A stretch of 64,000 nt of DNA from Desulfovibrio intestinalis (GTDB lineage Bacteria; Desulfobacterota; Desulfovibrionia; Desulfovibrionales; Desulfovibrionaceae). A program made the translations under genes and the position numbers. The notes beneath the pieces are model-generated. The model was not told where the DNA came from and ran no database searches. It was given only the letters and a program-made list of their open reading frames with translations. This document shows positions 40,868 to 50,178 of the stretch, one piece after another (position 1 is the stretch's first letter; each line of letters opens with the position of its first letter). The stretch is taken from NCBI RefSeq assembly GCF_014202345.1, contig NZ_JACHGO010000006.1, forward strand, positions 248,001 to 312,000. Direction: 5' to 3'.

Positions 40868-41728
40868 ATGACAAAACGAGGCTATTCAATCAGCCAGATG
40901 AGCGAGGCCTCCAAGATATCAAAGAAGGCCCTGCGCTTTTATGACGATCTTGGACTCATTTCATCCAAAAGGCACGGAACAAACAACTACCGTTACTATA
41001 CGCAGGAAGACCTGCTGGCTGTGCCCCCTTTGAAGTATTACAAGCAGATGGGTTTTCACCTGGGTGAAATTCGCGCTGCTTTCGAAGTGGGAAGCAATAC
41101 TTCTCTCACAGCGTTGCGCGAAATGTTTATGGAAAAGATTGGCGCGCTTCGTGAAGAAGAAAAGGTGCTGCACCTTCGGCTCACGTCGGTAAGCGACTGG
41201 CTTGGCCTGTTGCATGAAGCTGAAATGGTGCTTGAAAACAGCCTGCAAAGCGTGTCGGTGCGGTATATTCAGCCAGCCAGACTGCTTTTTCAGGACCAGA
41301 TCTTTAATCTGGACATAAAATCGGCTATCATAAACATAGAATTTACCAATTATGTTGAAGCTGTAGGAAATAATATCACAGGGCCTGTCATCATCTGCTT
41401 TTCTTCCATTGAAGACCGCATAAAAGACGTGGAACAGCAGATGCAGATACTGCAAAAGAACATTTTCCCGTGCCCGCAGGATCAGACCAGGGATTTTGGC
41501 GGGTTTTTGGCGGCCAGTTGCTATCATATCGGCCCGCATGAAACGATCAGGGATACCTACAGGAAGATCCAGCGCTGGTGCACCGCCAACAACTATATCT
41601 GCGACAAAAACGTCTATGAGCGCTATGTCACCGATTTTTGGACAACCAGCCATGAAGACCTTTTTGTCACCGAAGTTATTGCAAAAGTCAGCCGTCCGGG
41701 CAGCGTTCGCGTAATCCCGGGACCGTAG
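40868..41728 (+). CDS. MerR-family regulator with C-terminal effector domain
   Basis: A 286-residue protein. The N-terminal domain (YSISQMSEASKISKKALRFYDDLGLI, NNYRYYTQEDLLAVPPLKYY) is a MerR helix-turn-helix with wing, followed by a dimerisation helix (about 75-125) and a GyrI/SOUL-like C-terminal effector region (about 130-286; PVIICFSSIEDRIKDVEQQM). MerR proteins of this type sense hydrophobic or cationic compounds. The dyad-bearing long-spacer promoters at 38910 and 39164 are the obvious targets, which would make it the choline-locus regulator; this is inference. The ATG at 40868 has weak translation signals. Confidence 0.88.
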   Translation: MTKRGYSISQMSEASKISKKALRFYDDLGLISSKRHGTNNYRYYTQEDLLAVPPLKYYKQMGFHLGEIRAAFEVGSNTSLTALREMFMEKIGALREEEKVLHLRLTSVSDWLGLLHEAEMVLENSLQSVSVRYIQPARLLFQDQIFNLDIKSAIINIEFTNYVEAVGNNITGPVIICFSSIEDRIKDVEQQMQILQKNIFPCPQDQTRDFGGFLAASCYHIGPHETIRDTYRKIQRWCTANNYICDKNVYERYVTDFWTTSHEDLFVTEVIAKVSRPGSVRVIPGP

Positions 41729-41809
41729 TACCGTCTGCCAAGGCAGAAACAAGACAACGCGCGGCGGCGGAAGCGAATGCAGACCGCCGCCCATACCCGG
41801 AGATCTGCC

Positions 41810-42745
41810 ATGCAGGGACTTGCTCTGGCCCGCGCCTTTTACAATGAATGTCGCTCCATCCTGTGGCGCGAGATGCCCGATGTCATGTCACGCGCCGCCG
41901 TGGGGCTTGTGGGTGAAGGGTCTGAATGCTTTGGCTGCGACGACGCAGCTTCGCGCGACCACGATTTTGGCCCGGCCTTCTGCCTGTGGCTGCCCCGTGA
42001 GGAATTGCGCCGGCATGCGGCGCGCATTGAATCTGTTTTTGGCATGCTTCCGCAACGGTTCGACGGTCTTGAAAGCAGGCTTGTTCCAGAACGCCGCCTT
42101 GGGCGCGTGGGGCCGCTGCCGCTGGAGGATTTTTACGGATTCTTTACAGGCCTGCCCAACCTTCCCGCCACCTGGCAGGAATGGCTTGCCATCCCCGAAT
42201 ACCAGTTGGCCGCCTGCACCAATGGCGAAGTTTTTGAAGACCCTGCCGGGGGCTTCACGCACTGGCGTGAAGTTTTGCAGGGGTGTTACCCGAAGGATGT
42301 TCGCCTGAAAAAAATGGCCGCCCGCTGCATGGTTATGGCTCAGGCAGGGCAGTATAATCTGCCCCGGTGTCTTCAGCGCGGCGACGGGCTTGCAGCCATG
42401 CTGTGCGCCGCCCGTTTTGCCGAGGCTGCGCTTTCAATGGTTTATTTGTGCAACGGGCGCTACATGCCGTTCTACAAGTGGGCGGGCCGCCTTGTTGCCT
42501 CTTTGCCAGTGCTTGGCGCGGAAACTGCGCGCACTCTGTCGGCCTTGGCGGGGCAGCCGCTACGCGGTGCTGAAGATATGGAAGCCGCCCGCATGGTGGA
42601 ATCCCTTTGTGCTCAGGTTGCCCAGCACCTGCGCAGCGAAGGTTTGAGCGACGACGCTGGCGACTGGCTGTGGGCGCATGGGCCGCAGCTCATACGGCGC
42701 GTCGAGGAGTCGCAACTGCGGCAAATGGATATGCTGCAAGGCTAG
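41810..42745 (+). CDS. DUF4037 domain protein
   Basis: A 311-residue protein. AVGLVGEGSECFGCDDAASR followed by DHDFGPAFCLWLP matches the conserved nucleotidyltransferase-like core of DUF4037 proteins (a G-S...D-x-D-type site). The rest is helical. Function is not established; a nucleotidyltransferase-like activity is possible from the core. The ATG at 41810 has GGAG seven bases upstream. It follows the MerR-type gene on the same strand. Confidence 0.75.
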   Translation: MQGLALARAFYNECRSILWREMPDVMSRAAVGLVGEGSECFGCDDAASRDHDFGPAFCLWLPREELRRHAARIESVFGMLPQRFDGLESRLVPERRLGRVGPLPLEDFYGFFTGLPNLPATWQEWLAIPEYQLAACTNGEVFEDPAGGFTHWREVLQGCYPKDVRLKKMAARCMVMAQAGQYNLPRCLQRGDGLAAMLCAARFAEAALSMVYLCNGRYMPFYKWAGRLVASLPVLGAETARTLSALAGQPLRGAEDMEAARMVESLCAQVAQHLRSEGLSDDAGDWLWAHGPQLIRRVEESQLRQMDMLQG

Positions 42746-42766
42746 ACAGTGTCTCTAAATAATTCT

Positions 42767-42885
42767 TTTGCCCAACTGGCTGCGTCAAAAGGCCATTTTT
42801 TACTCCAGTCATGTACCATAAGAGTACACTCCTTTCGTAAAAAGACCTTTTTTCTTGCCCTTGGGTCAAAATCATTTATTTAGAA
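42767..42885 (+). repeat. Repeat family C, copy 1
   Basis: About 115 bp: TGCCCAACTGGCTGCGTCAA, CATTTTTTACTCC, TACACTCCTTTCGTAAAAA and TTTCTTGCCCTTGG. The same blocks occur in the same order at 59400-59513. The TTGGCTGCGT and GAGTnCACTCC parts resemble repeat B, so the two families are probably related. Confidence 0.85.
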
Positions 42886-43068
42886 GCAGATCCTCGGGGC
42901 TGGCAGTAAAAAGGATGCCGGGTTGCGGGAACTTTGAAAAACCGCCCTGCGCGACCCCGTTGTGCCGGATGTTTATTTCTGGTGCAGAGCGGTCCGTCAG
43001 TAGAGACAACAATTATCTGCCTGTAAGACGGCGTGGACTTTGCCATAAAATGTGCGAAGGGGGCTGAC

Positions 43069-44484
43069 ATGAACGCTAACGGACACTGGAATGAAGAACT
43101 GCAGGCCGCGCTGGATCTGCTGGCGCAGGGCCGCCCCGAAGACTGCACAGCCAAATTGCGCACCCTGCTGCGGTCTTGCGACAACGCCCCCCTGTGCCGG
43201 GCTATGGCTCTTGAAGGATTGGCGCGCGCCCTGTTCGCACAGCGTCAGGCTGCCGAGGCTGTGGCTGCCCTTGAAGAAAGCCTTGCCTTGCTTGGTGTCG
43301 CTGCCGGGCCTTCCTCTCCGCTGACTCTGGGCGTTATGCAGAATCTGGCACACCTCCGGCTGGAAATGGGAGATTTTGAAGGAAGCGCCGCCCTGGGGCA
43401 GGAGGCCGTTAAAGCCTGCGAATCTGCCTTTGGCGCGCAGTCGCCGCGCGTAGCCAGCGCCTTGCTGCATCTCTCCGCCGCCTACTACCGTAATAAGGAC
43501 TGGAACACGGCGGAGCAGTGCCTGCTGCGCGCCAGAAGCATCTGGGAAGAATGCGCCCGCATTTCCGGCGTGCCCGATCAGCAGATGGGAACATGTCTGA
43601 ATAATCTGGGCCGTCTGTATGAAGAATGCGGTCAGCTGGACAGGGGCATTGCCCTGCACCGCAAGGCCGTGGCCCTGCGGCAGGATGTTTTGGGCGACCA
43701 CGAAGACACGGCCTTTTCGCTTGGCAACCTGGGCGTGGCTCTGGCCTCGGCAGGGCAGTGGGACGAAGGTGCTCGCACGCTGGAAGCTGCCGTGGCCTGT
43801 TACGAGTGTGTGGGCAAGGGAACCAGCCGCGAAGCTGAAAGTTACAGGAAAAACCTCGATCTTTGCCGCCGCGCCTTGCAGGAGCAGAGCGCCCCGCCAG
43901 CGGCGGAATCTGCGGCACACGGGCAAGATGAGCGTGAGGGCCTGCTGGCCGAGATCATTGAACGGGAGCTTGTCATGTTTCTGGCAACGCCCAATGAAGG
44001 CGGAACCGCTTCCTGCCAGCAGCAGCCCGACAGTTTCCGGATCATGCGGCGCATGGTCCACGAACCCTTGAGCCGGGCGTCGCTTGTGTCCTATCTGGAA
44101 GACCTGCGCCGGGCCGAGTCTGAAGGCCGCAATTTCATGATCGAAAAATATGCCCGCATGGACGACCGCTTGCCCCCCTTGGGCGACAGCCCCTTGCTGG
44201 ACGTAATCGCCGATGCTGAAACCGTCTTTATGCGTGAAGCGTCGGCCAGGTATCCGCATGTGATCGTTTCCGATGGCAGCGGAGCCTTCAAAAACTATCT
44301 GCGCTGTGAACTGGAAACACTGTCTCCCGCCACCCTTGAGCTGTACGCGCAGGATCTGGACAGAGCCAGACGCGAAGGGCGTAACCCGGCCATGGAACGC
44401 TACGCCTGCCTGGCCCGTCTGCTGGGCAAGGGCAGCCTGGAAAATTTTGAAAAGTCTGCGGCCCATGCTGCCGCAAGCCGATGA
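43069..44484 (+). CDS. Tetratricopeptide-repeat protein with C-terminal DUF4125 domain
   Basis: A 471-residue protein. The first ~290 residues contain about six TPR motifs (for example QQMGTCLNNLGRLYEECGQL, TAFSLGNLGVALASAGQWDE). The C-terminal part (LLAEIIERELVMFLATPNEG, RIMRRMVHEP, SYLEDLRRAESEGRNFMIEKY) is a DUF4125 domain, with a second EKY-like element EGRNPAMERYA. The ATG at 43069 has AAGGGGG upstream. DUF4125 and DUF4037 proteins are neighbours here, which suggests a shared pathway. Function is unknown; TPRs indicate protein-protein contacts. Confidence 0.82.
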   Translation: MNANGHWNEELQAALDLLAQGRPEDCTAKLRTLLRSCDNAPLCRAMALEGLARALFAQRQAAEAVAALEESLALLGVAAGPSSPLTLGVMQNLAHLRLEMGDFEGSAALGQEAVKACESAFGAQSPRVASALLHLSAAYYRNKDWNTAEQCLLRARSIWEECARISGVPDQQMGTCLNNLGRLYEECGQLDRGIALHRKAVALRQDVLGDHEDTAFSLGNLGVALASAGQWDEGARTLEAAVACYECVGKGTSREAESYRKNLDLCRRALQEQSAPPAAESAAHGQDEREGLLAEIIERELVMFLATPNEGGTASCQQQPDSFRIMRRMVHEPLSRASLVSYLEDLRRAESEGRNFMIEKYARMDDRLPPLGDSPLLDVIADAETVFMREASARYPHVIVSDGSGAFKNYLRCELETLSPATLELYAQDLDRARREGRNPAMERYACLARLLGKGSLENFEKSAAHAAASR

Positions 44485-45016
44485 TCTTTAACTGCTAACA
44501 GTTTTTCCGCCACAGGCTGAAAGCAGAGTTGAGGGCTTTTTCCCCCAATATAGGTAAACAATACGCCGTGTTCTTGCAGAAGAACACGGCGTTTCATTTT
44601 GCCACCTGCGCCCATGCTGCACCGCATGCAGCCGCGCAGGCCTGCCATGCCTGGGGCAGGTTAGCTGTGAAAAGTCTAACCGAGCTATCCCCACAGGAAT
44701 TTGCGGATAACTTCTTGTATCTGCCTCACATCTTCAACGCTCTGGCGGCACGCTTGCATGAAACAGACTGGCTGCTGTGGCAAAAGAGACGCGTAACGCG
44801 GCAGAAAAGTGTAGGGCACACAATAGGCGTGCTGCGCCTTCGGGGCAGGTAAAGGCCCCGCGAAGCGCTTATGCCCACGCCGCAAAAATATGTGTTTCCG
44901 GTATGTCTGCCATGCTTGCAAATGGCCAATATTTAAAATCTTTCCGCACTATTTCTTCAAGTCTTGCCAGACCTATTACTCTGCTATAGTGTCCGCTTTG
45001 CTTAGTGGAGGCTTCA
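44485..45016 (+). other. Intergenic region before kup
   Basis: Contains a terminator (44564-44596). Short frames on both strands were examined and none has both a ribosome-binding site and recognisable protein features. Confidence 0.5.
44564..44596 (+). terminator. Intrinsic terminator after the TPR-DUF4125 gene
   Basis: ACGCCGTGTTCTT (44564-44576) pairs perfectly with AAGAACACGGCGT (44581-44593) over GCAG, followed by a short TTTC-ATTTTG tail. Confidence 0.85.
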
Positions 45017-46831
45017 ATGGATATGCAAAAAATTTCCCCGGCCAGTGTCGTCAAGTCCCTTGGACTTGTGTTTGGCGACATCGGGACAAGTCCCATCTAC
45101 ACCCTGGCCGTTATTTTTCTGATGACAGAAAGAACGGAAGCCAATTTTATAGGCATCCTTTCATTGATCATCTGGACCCTTATGCTGCTCGTCACTGTCG
45201 AGTACGCCTGGTTGGCCATGAGTTTGAGCAAGGGGGGCGAGGGCGGCACCATTGTGCTGCTTTCCATTTTGCGTCCCATGCTGCGGTCTGGAAAAAAAAT
45301 AGGCGTGGCTTCGGTGCTGGCCTTTATTGGCGTTTCACTGCTGGTGGGCGACGGCGTCATCACGCCCGCCATCACCACACTGTCGGCGGTAGAGGGGCTG
45401 GTGCTGCTTCCCGGTATGGAGGACACCCCGCAATGGGTGCTGGTGTCTCTAGCCTTGCTGGTAGCTGTGTTTTTGTTCTCTGTGCAAAAAAAGGGCAGCA
45501 GCAAGCTTTCCACCCTGTTCGGCCCTGTCATGCTCGTATGGTTCGGGGCGCTGGCCTGTTCCGGGCTGGCGGCGATCAGCGAGGCACCCGCAGTATTGAA
45601 GGCCATCAATCCCTGGTATGGCATTGAATTCATGCAGCGCAACGGGCTGGCCGGATTCTTTGTGCTGTCGGAAGTCATTTTGTGCGCCACTGGCGGCGAA
45701 GCCCTGTACGCGGATATGGGGCATATGGGGCGCAAACCCATTCTGGCAGCCTGGGGGCTGGTTTTCACAGCGTTGATTCTTTCCTATATGGGGCAGACGG
45801 CCTTTCTCATACACCACCCCGATACCAACAATGTTCTGTTTGAAATGATCCGCAGCCAGTCAGGCTGGCTGTATGCGCCCTTTTTGGTGTTGAGCCTGCT
45901 GGCGACCATCATTGCGTCCCAATCTCTTATCAGCGGGATATTTTCCATCATGTATCAGTGCATGGCTACGCACGTCATGCCGCTGTTCAAGGTGGATTAT
46001 ACCTCAAAGGAAATGCATTCGCAGATATACATAGCCTCTGTGAACTGGGCGCTTTTTGTGGCTGTGAGTCTGGTTATCATCGGTTTTCAGGAATCACACA
46101 GACTTGCGGCCGCCTATGGTCTGGCCGTTACGGGCACAATGACCATCACGGGTATTCTTATGGTGTGGATTTTCCACCTGAGAAAGCGCCCATGGCTGTG
46201 CGCCGCCGCTGTGGGCATCTGCGTGCTGGACGTAATCTATCTTGTGGCCAACTTCTACAAGGTGCCCCACGGGGGCTACTGGTCGCTGGTCATCGCCATG
46301 ATACCTCTTGCCGTCATTCTCATTTACACGCAGGGGCAAAAGGCCGTGTATCAGCGCATGCTGCCCATGAACAGGCAGGACTTCATTGAGGAGTTCATAA
46401 AACAGAAAAAGGAAGGCCATACCATCAAGGGCACGGCCATATTCTTTTTGCGCAGTCTGGACAGCGTTTCGCCGTATATCTGCAAGACCATGTTCGATAA
46501 CGGCATTATTTATGAGAACAACGTCATGCTGAGTATCTCGCGCACCTACGAACCTCTTGGGCTTGAGTGCCACTTTGAGGACTCGCCCGTCGAAGGCATA
46601 CAGATGTTTACGGTCACGGCAGGCTATATGGAAGTTGTGGATGTAGATGCCATTCTTGGTGAGGCGGGCATCAAGTCGCGCGCCATTTTCTATGGAGTGG
46701 AGGACATTCTGACCCGCTCGCCCCTGTGGAAGATCTACGCAACCATCAAAAAACTGGCTCCCCCCTTTGTGCAGTTTTACAAGCTGCCTTTGCAATCTGT
46801 GCATGGGGTCATCAGCCGGATCGTGCTGTAG
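45017..46831 (+). CDS. kup: Kup-family K+ uptake transporter
   Basis: A 604-residue inner-membrane K+/H+ symporter. N-terminal LGLVFGDIGTSPIYTLAVIF and the GDGVITPAITTLSAVEGL segment are invariant Kup signatures; about twelve helices are followed by a ~150-residue cytoplasmic tail (GTAIFFLRSLDSVSPYI). GGAGG lies five bases before the ATG at 45017. It stands alone, preceded by a terminator. Low-affinity potassium uptake at low pH or osmotic stress is the family role. Confidence 0.96.
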   Translation: MDMQKISPASVVKSLGLVFGDIGTSPIYTLAVIFLMTERTEANFIGILSLIIWTLMLLVTVEYAWLAMSLSKGGEGGTIVLLSILRPMLRSGKKIGVASVLAFIGVSLLVGDGVITPAITTLSAVEGLVLLPGMEDTPQWVLVSLALLVAVFLFSVQKKGSSKLSTLFGPVMLVWFGALACSGLAAISEAPAVLKAINPWYGIEFMQRNGLAGFFVLSEVILCATGGEALYADMGHMGRKPILAAWGLVFTALILSYMGQTAFLIHHPDTNNVLFEMIRSQSGWLYAPFLVLSLLATIIASQSLISGIFSIMYQCMATHVMPLFKVDYTSKEMHSQIYIASVNWALFVAVSLVIIGFQESHRLAAAYGLAVTGTMTITGILMVWIFHLRKRPWLCAAAVGICVLDVIYLVANFYKVPHGGYWSLVIAMIPLAVILIYTQGQKAVYQRMLPMNRQDFIEEFIKQKKEGHTIKGTAIFFLRSLDSVSPYICKTMFDNGIIYENNVMLSISRTYEPLGLECHFEDSPVEGIQMFTVTAGYMEVVDVDAILGEAGIKSRAIFYGVEDILTRSPLWKIYATIKKLAPPFVQFYKLPLQSVHGVISRIVL

Positions 46832-47071
46832 GCCGTGCGCAACGAGCGCATGTTCAGCTTTGTGGCAAGCGTTTCTTTTATTCTGGCCGGGCAGCGAAGA
46901 GTGCACGCCCAGCATAAAAGGCTCGCTCGCCCAGATATGGTGCTGAAATTCATCTCGCGACGGCATTGTTCGAGAGTCTCGCCCTAAAGCGCAGTTTGCC
47001 TCGGGCGTGGCTGCGCAGCGTAACTCGTTATTCGACGCAGCGCAGTACTTTAGCAGGCAGATGAATTAACA

Positions 47072-47115
47072 AACTGTTCCTGTTGCCCGGATTTATTGGG
47101 CAGCAGGAACAGTTT
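47072..47115. terminator. Bidirectional terminator between kup and the small membrane protein
   Basis: AACTGTTCCTGtTGCCC pairs with GGGCAGCAGGAACAGTT; a T-run follows on + and the stem includes the stop codon of the minus-strand gene. Confidence 0.75.
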
Positions 47116-47416
47116 TATTTGTGGTGCCGCTGGTGGTTGCGTCTGGCTGGGCTTGTTCCGCGCCTTCGGGTTGCGCCGGGATAGCCTGGGGTGCCAAATC
47201 TGCCGGGGCTGCCGGATCGGGCTGAGTTGGCGAGGGTGCCGGAGTTGCCGGAGCTGCTGGATCTGCCGGGGCAGGCACAGCTTCTGTCTGGGCAGGCGGG
47301 GTTGCATTGGGGGCTTGGGCGGCGCGCTGCTCCAGCATCATCTGCCCCAACAGGGTAACAATAAAGACAATGACGGAAAGCAGAATGGCAATGGCAATTT
47401 TTTTCTTATCATTCAT
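47093..47416 (-). CDS. Small membrane-anchored Pro/Ala-rich protein
   Basis: A 107-residue protein. One N-terminal helix (KIAIAILLSVIVFIVTLLG) is followed by a low-complexity tail rich in Pro, Ala, Gln and Thr (repeats such as PADPAAPATPAP). It could span the periplasm as a TonB-like or spacer tail, but no functional domain is present. The ATG at 47416 has a CGAGG upstream. It is encoded convergently to kup. The call as a real gene rests on the clean membrane segment and terminator. Confidence 0.6.
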   Translation of the reverse strand: MNDKKKIAIAILLSVIVFIVTLLGQMMLEQRAAQAPNATPPAQTEAVPAPADPAAPATPAPSPTQPDPAAPADLAPQAIPAQPEGAEQAQPDATTSGTTNKTVPAAQ

Positions 47417-47662
47417 GAGCAACCTCGCCGCTGTTTTGTGTATTGCCTGATATTGTTATATAAATATAGCGCCGTGTAAAGTACGGGTGCCCGAAAAAAC
47501 GGCTGCCTGTCCGCTTTACCTGTCCAGATTCCGGCTGCACCCGGTGCAATATCTGGCCGTTGCGAGCCGGGTGCTATTAGGGTAGAAAAAATAAAGCGGC
47601 GGTAGGTGGCAAAAAGCCCGTATGGCCGCATAAGCGCGGGCATGTGCCCGAAAGGAGATGCT

Positions 47663-47977
47663 ATGACCGTCAAAAACGAAGAAAATATCGATGTTCTGAA
47701 GGACGAAGTGCAAGCTCTGCGCAAACAGATGGAGAATCTTGCCAAGGCCGTGGAGAAAAATGCTTCTGGCAAAGCCGCAGCAATGACCGCCGGGCTGGAA
47801 GAAGAGATAGACAAGTATCAGAAAATGGCGGCAGACAAACTGCAAAAAGCGCTGAACGCAGGCAGTGACGGCGTTGAAAACATCAGCGACCGTATTCGCC
47901 AGAATCCCCTTGGTAGCTTGCTGCTGGCCTTTGGCGCTGGCTACGTCATTTCCCGCCTCTTTCGCCAAGACAGGTAA
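47663..47977 (+). CDS. DUF883 (ElaB/YqjD-like) membrane-tail protein
   Basis: A 104-residue protein with a long amphipathic coiled-coil (VLKDEVQALRKQMENLAKAV, then KYQKMAADKLQKAL) and a C-terminal helix with the family signature IRQNPLGSLLLAFGAGYVIS. ElaB/YqjD proteins are tail-anchored in the inner membrane, bind ribosomes and rise in stationary phase. AAAGGAG precedes the ATG. It is the first of a three-gene set. Confidence 0.9.
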   Translation: MTVKNEENIDVLKDEVQALRKQMENLAKAVEKNASGKAAAMTAGLEEEIDKYQKMAADKLQKALNAGSDGVENISDRIRQNPLGSLLLAFGAGYVISRLFRQDR

Positions 47978-47985
47978 TTGCCGGC

Positions 47986-48270
47986 GTGAATGGCCTTACT
48001 GAAATAATTATTCGCTTTTTCGACCTGCTGGAAGCAGAAGGCCGGTTATTGCAGCGCAACGCCCTGTCCACTGTGCGCATGGCTGTGCTGCTGGTGCTTG
48101 GCCTGATTTTCGGGGCTGTGGCCGTGTTTTTTCTGGTCGCAGCCCTGTATCAGGCTCTTGTGACGGTTCTGCACCCGGCCTGGGTTTTTTGCATTCTGGC
48201 CCTGGCATGTGCGGGTATAGCCGGAGGGTTGCTGTGGCTGTCGGTTCCACGCAAGAAACAGGTTCCGTAG
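47986..48270 (+). CDS. YqjE-like (phage-holin superfamily) membrane protein
   Basis: A 94-residue protein with two helices (MAVLLVLGLIFGAVAVFFLV and FCILALACAGIAGGLLWLSV) joined by a short loop, and an N-terminal amphipathic stretch (IIIRFFDLLEAEGRLLQRNA). This layout matches YqjE (PF07332-type), commonly encoded after YqjD/ElaB proteins. GTG start at 47986, 8 bp after the previous stop. Cellular function is unknown. Confidence 0.85.
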   Translation: MNGLTEIIIRFFDLLEAEGRLLQRNALSTVRMAVLLVLGLIFGAVAVFFLVAALYQALVTVLHPAWVFCILALACAGIAGGLLWLSVPRKKQVP

Positions 48271-48611
48271 AGGACGCCAAGCGCCGCCTGCGCGAGGCTT
48301 CGGCAGGGTTTGATCCCTACGCCCTTGTGCGGTCGCGGCCACTCTCCTGCACTGGCGGAGCCTTTTTGCTTGGCCTTGGCTGGAAATGGCTGCAGCCAGG
48401 GCGGGCTGTGTCTGGCCTGACGGTTCTTTCGCTACAGGCCCTGAGCAAGGTGCTTGTTCAGAATATGGCGGCTCGCCTGAAGAGCGGTCTGGCCGGAGAA
48501 AATTTGGCCAGAGAAAATCTGGCTGAAGAACGCCTGTCTGATGCGGCTTCCGCCGCAGAGGATGGACAGGTCGCCACTGTTGGCAACAGCACGTCAGTCC
48601 AGAGTCGCTGA
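48234..48611 (+). CDS. YqjK-like membrane-associated protein
   Basis: A 125-residue protein overlapping the YqjE-like gene by 37 bp. The GTG at 48234 has GGAGG 6 bases upstream. It has one short hydrophobic stretch in the middle (LSCTGGAFLLGLGWKWLQPG) and a hydrophilic tail. Its position as third gene after YqjD- and YqjE-like proteins matches YqjK, although sequence similarity is weak. Overlap implies translational coupling. Confidence 0.7.
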   Translation: MAVGSTQETGSVEDAKRRLREASAGFDPYALVRSRPLSCTGGAFLLGLGWKWLQPGRAVSGLTVLSLQALSKVLVQNMAARLKSGLAGENLARENLAEERLSDAASAAEDGQVATVGNSTSVQSR

Positions 48612-48904
48612 CGCCTGAAATCAGTTGGCGCCTGAAGCCATTGTTCGCGGCGAGCAAAGGGTAGCGACGTCTGTTTGGCGGACGGTTTGAGACACCTGCT
48701 TTCACAGTGCCCTCAAAAAGTGATTTTCCAGTTATATCAATGTGAACAATTCCTTTACGCGGGAGTGCACTCTGCAGATACTCGGCCGTAATGAAAGGAG
48801 AGGTTCGATACCGGAATAGCTGGCAAGGCGCTTGTGCGACCACTGGTTATGGAACTTAAAGTGCGAAATGCTCCAGATATGGGGCAGAATTTGGAACAAC
48901 GGGC

Positions 48905-49945
48905 ATGGACGAAAAAGAAATTATTGCGTTTCTGACTGACAGGTACGCCATCGCGGCGGTTGTGGCTGTCATATTGTTCTACTTCACTGTTCGGGGCGAG
49001 AAACGCAGCGCCAATATAGTGGTTCATCTTGCCCGTGTGTGTGCGGCATGCGCACTTGTGTTCGCCACCAGTCTTTGCGCCCGCGAACTTGCGGACAAAC
49101 TCGGTATTACCGTCATTAACCCTCGTTATATTGATGTTTTTCAGCGCGTCGCCATTATTCTGATCCTGATGCGCGAAGCTTTTTTGGGCATCAACCGCTT
49201 TTGTGACCATCTGGCGAAAACCAGTGGCGACGCTACGCTGGGGCGTATGGTGGCGCGTCTTCTCAAGGCGGGCATCTGTCTTTGCGCCATGCTGCTTTTT
49301 GGCGAATATCTGGGCATAAGCTTTGCGGGGCTGCTGACGTTTGGCGGTATCGGCGGTATCGCCATCGGCCTGGCGAGCAAAAATATTCTGGGCAACTTTT
49401 TTTCCGGCCTGATGCTGTATTTTGACCGCCCCTTTGACATCGGTGACTGGGTGAAATCCCCGGATCGCAAGGTTGAAGGCACTGTGGTGGAGATTGGCTG
49501 GCGCATGTGCAAGATCATGACGTTCGAGCACTACCCGCTGTATGTGCCCAATGAAGTTTTTTCATCCATCTGCATTGAAAATGTGGGGCGCATATCCAGC
49601 TACCGCATAAAGTTGCAGGTAGGCTTGCGCTATGAGGATGCAGACAGGGTGCAGGCTGTTACCGAAGGTCTGCAAAAAATGCTGCAGCAGGAAGAGGGTA
49701 TAGACAAGGGGCAGACGATCTTGGTCTGCTTTAACGAGTTTGCCGACTCATCGCTGAATATTATGGTGTACTGCTACGCCCAGACAGCGAACTGGAATCG
49801 CTTCATGCAGATCCAGCACCGCGTATATTTGAAGATTATTGAGGTGGTGCACGGCCTTGGGGCGGATTTCGCCTTTCCCACGCGTTCGCTGTATCTTGAA
49901 AAGGATGACGACAGCCCTGCATCCCCTGCTGCCGTACAGCCCTGA
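48905..49945 (+). CDS. MscS-family mechanosensitive ion channel
   Basis: A 346-residue protein with four N-terminal helices and the pore/beta domain signature GGIGGIAIGLASKNILGNFFSG followed by RPFDIGDWVK and VEGTVVEIGWR. This is the MscS core with two more helices than E. coli MscS, similar to medium-size relatives such as YbdG. It opens under membrane tension to release solutes on osmotic downshock. Only a weak ribosome-binding site is visible before the ATG at 48905. Confidence 0.93.
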   Translation: MDEKEIIAFLTDRYAIAAVVAVILFYFTVRGEKRSANIVVHLARVCAACALVFATSLCARELADKLGITVINPRYIDVFQRVAIILILMREAFLGINRFCDHLAKTSGDATLGRMVARLLKAGICLCAMLLFGEYLGISFAGLLTFGGIGGIAIGLASKNILGNFFSGLMLYFDRPFDIGDWVKSPDRKVEGTVVEIGWRMCKIMTFEHYPLYVPNEVFSSICIENVGRISSYRIKLQVGLRYEDADRVQAVTEGLQKMLQQEEGIDKGQTILVCFNEFADSSLNIMVYCYAQTANWNRFMQIQHRVYLKIIEVVHGLGADFAFPTRSLYLEKDDDSPASPAAVQP

Positions 49946-50178
49946 TATTTCAGAAAAGACAGGAATTCTGGGGCAGGCCCGAAAGGCCTCGGATGTACGA
50001 TTGTTTACTATTCAGGTAGTATTTCGGCCGTTGACGCCGCACCAGAACCGCAAGGCGCGCAATGTTGCAGCCAGGGCGCGTTCTGGTATGGGCTGTGGCG
50101 CAACTTGCGTAGCCATGGCTAATTGGGCATAATCATTGAAGCGACCCATTCCAGCTCAGGCCTTCGCGGAGGTGCCCG

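Noticed and set aside
44529..44921. Overlapping short frames on both strands before kup
   Set aside because: No translation signals, no recognisable domain, and the plus frame starts inside a terminator region.
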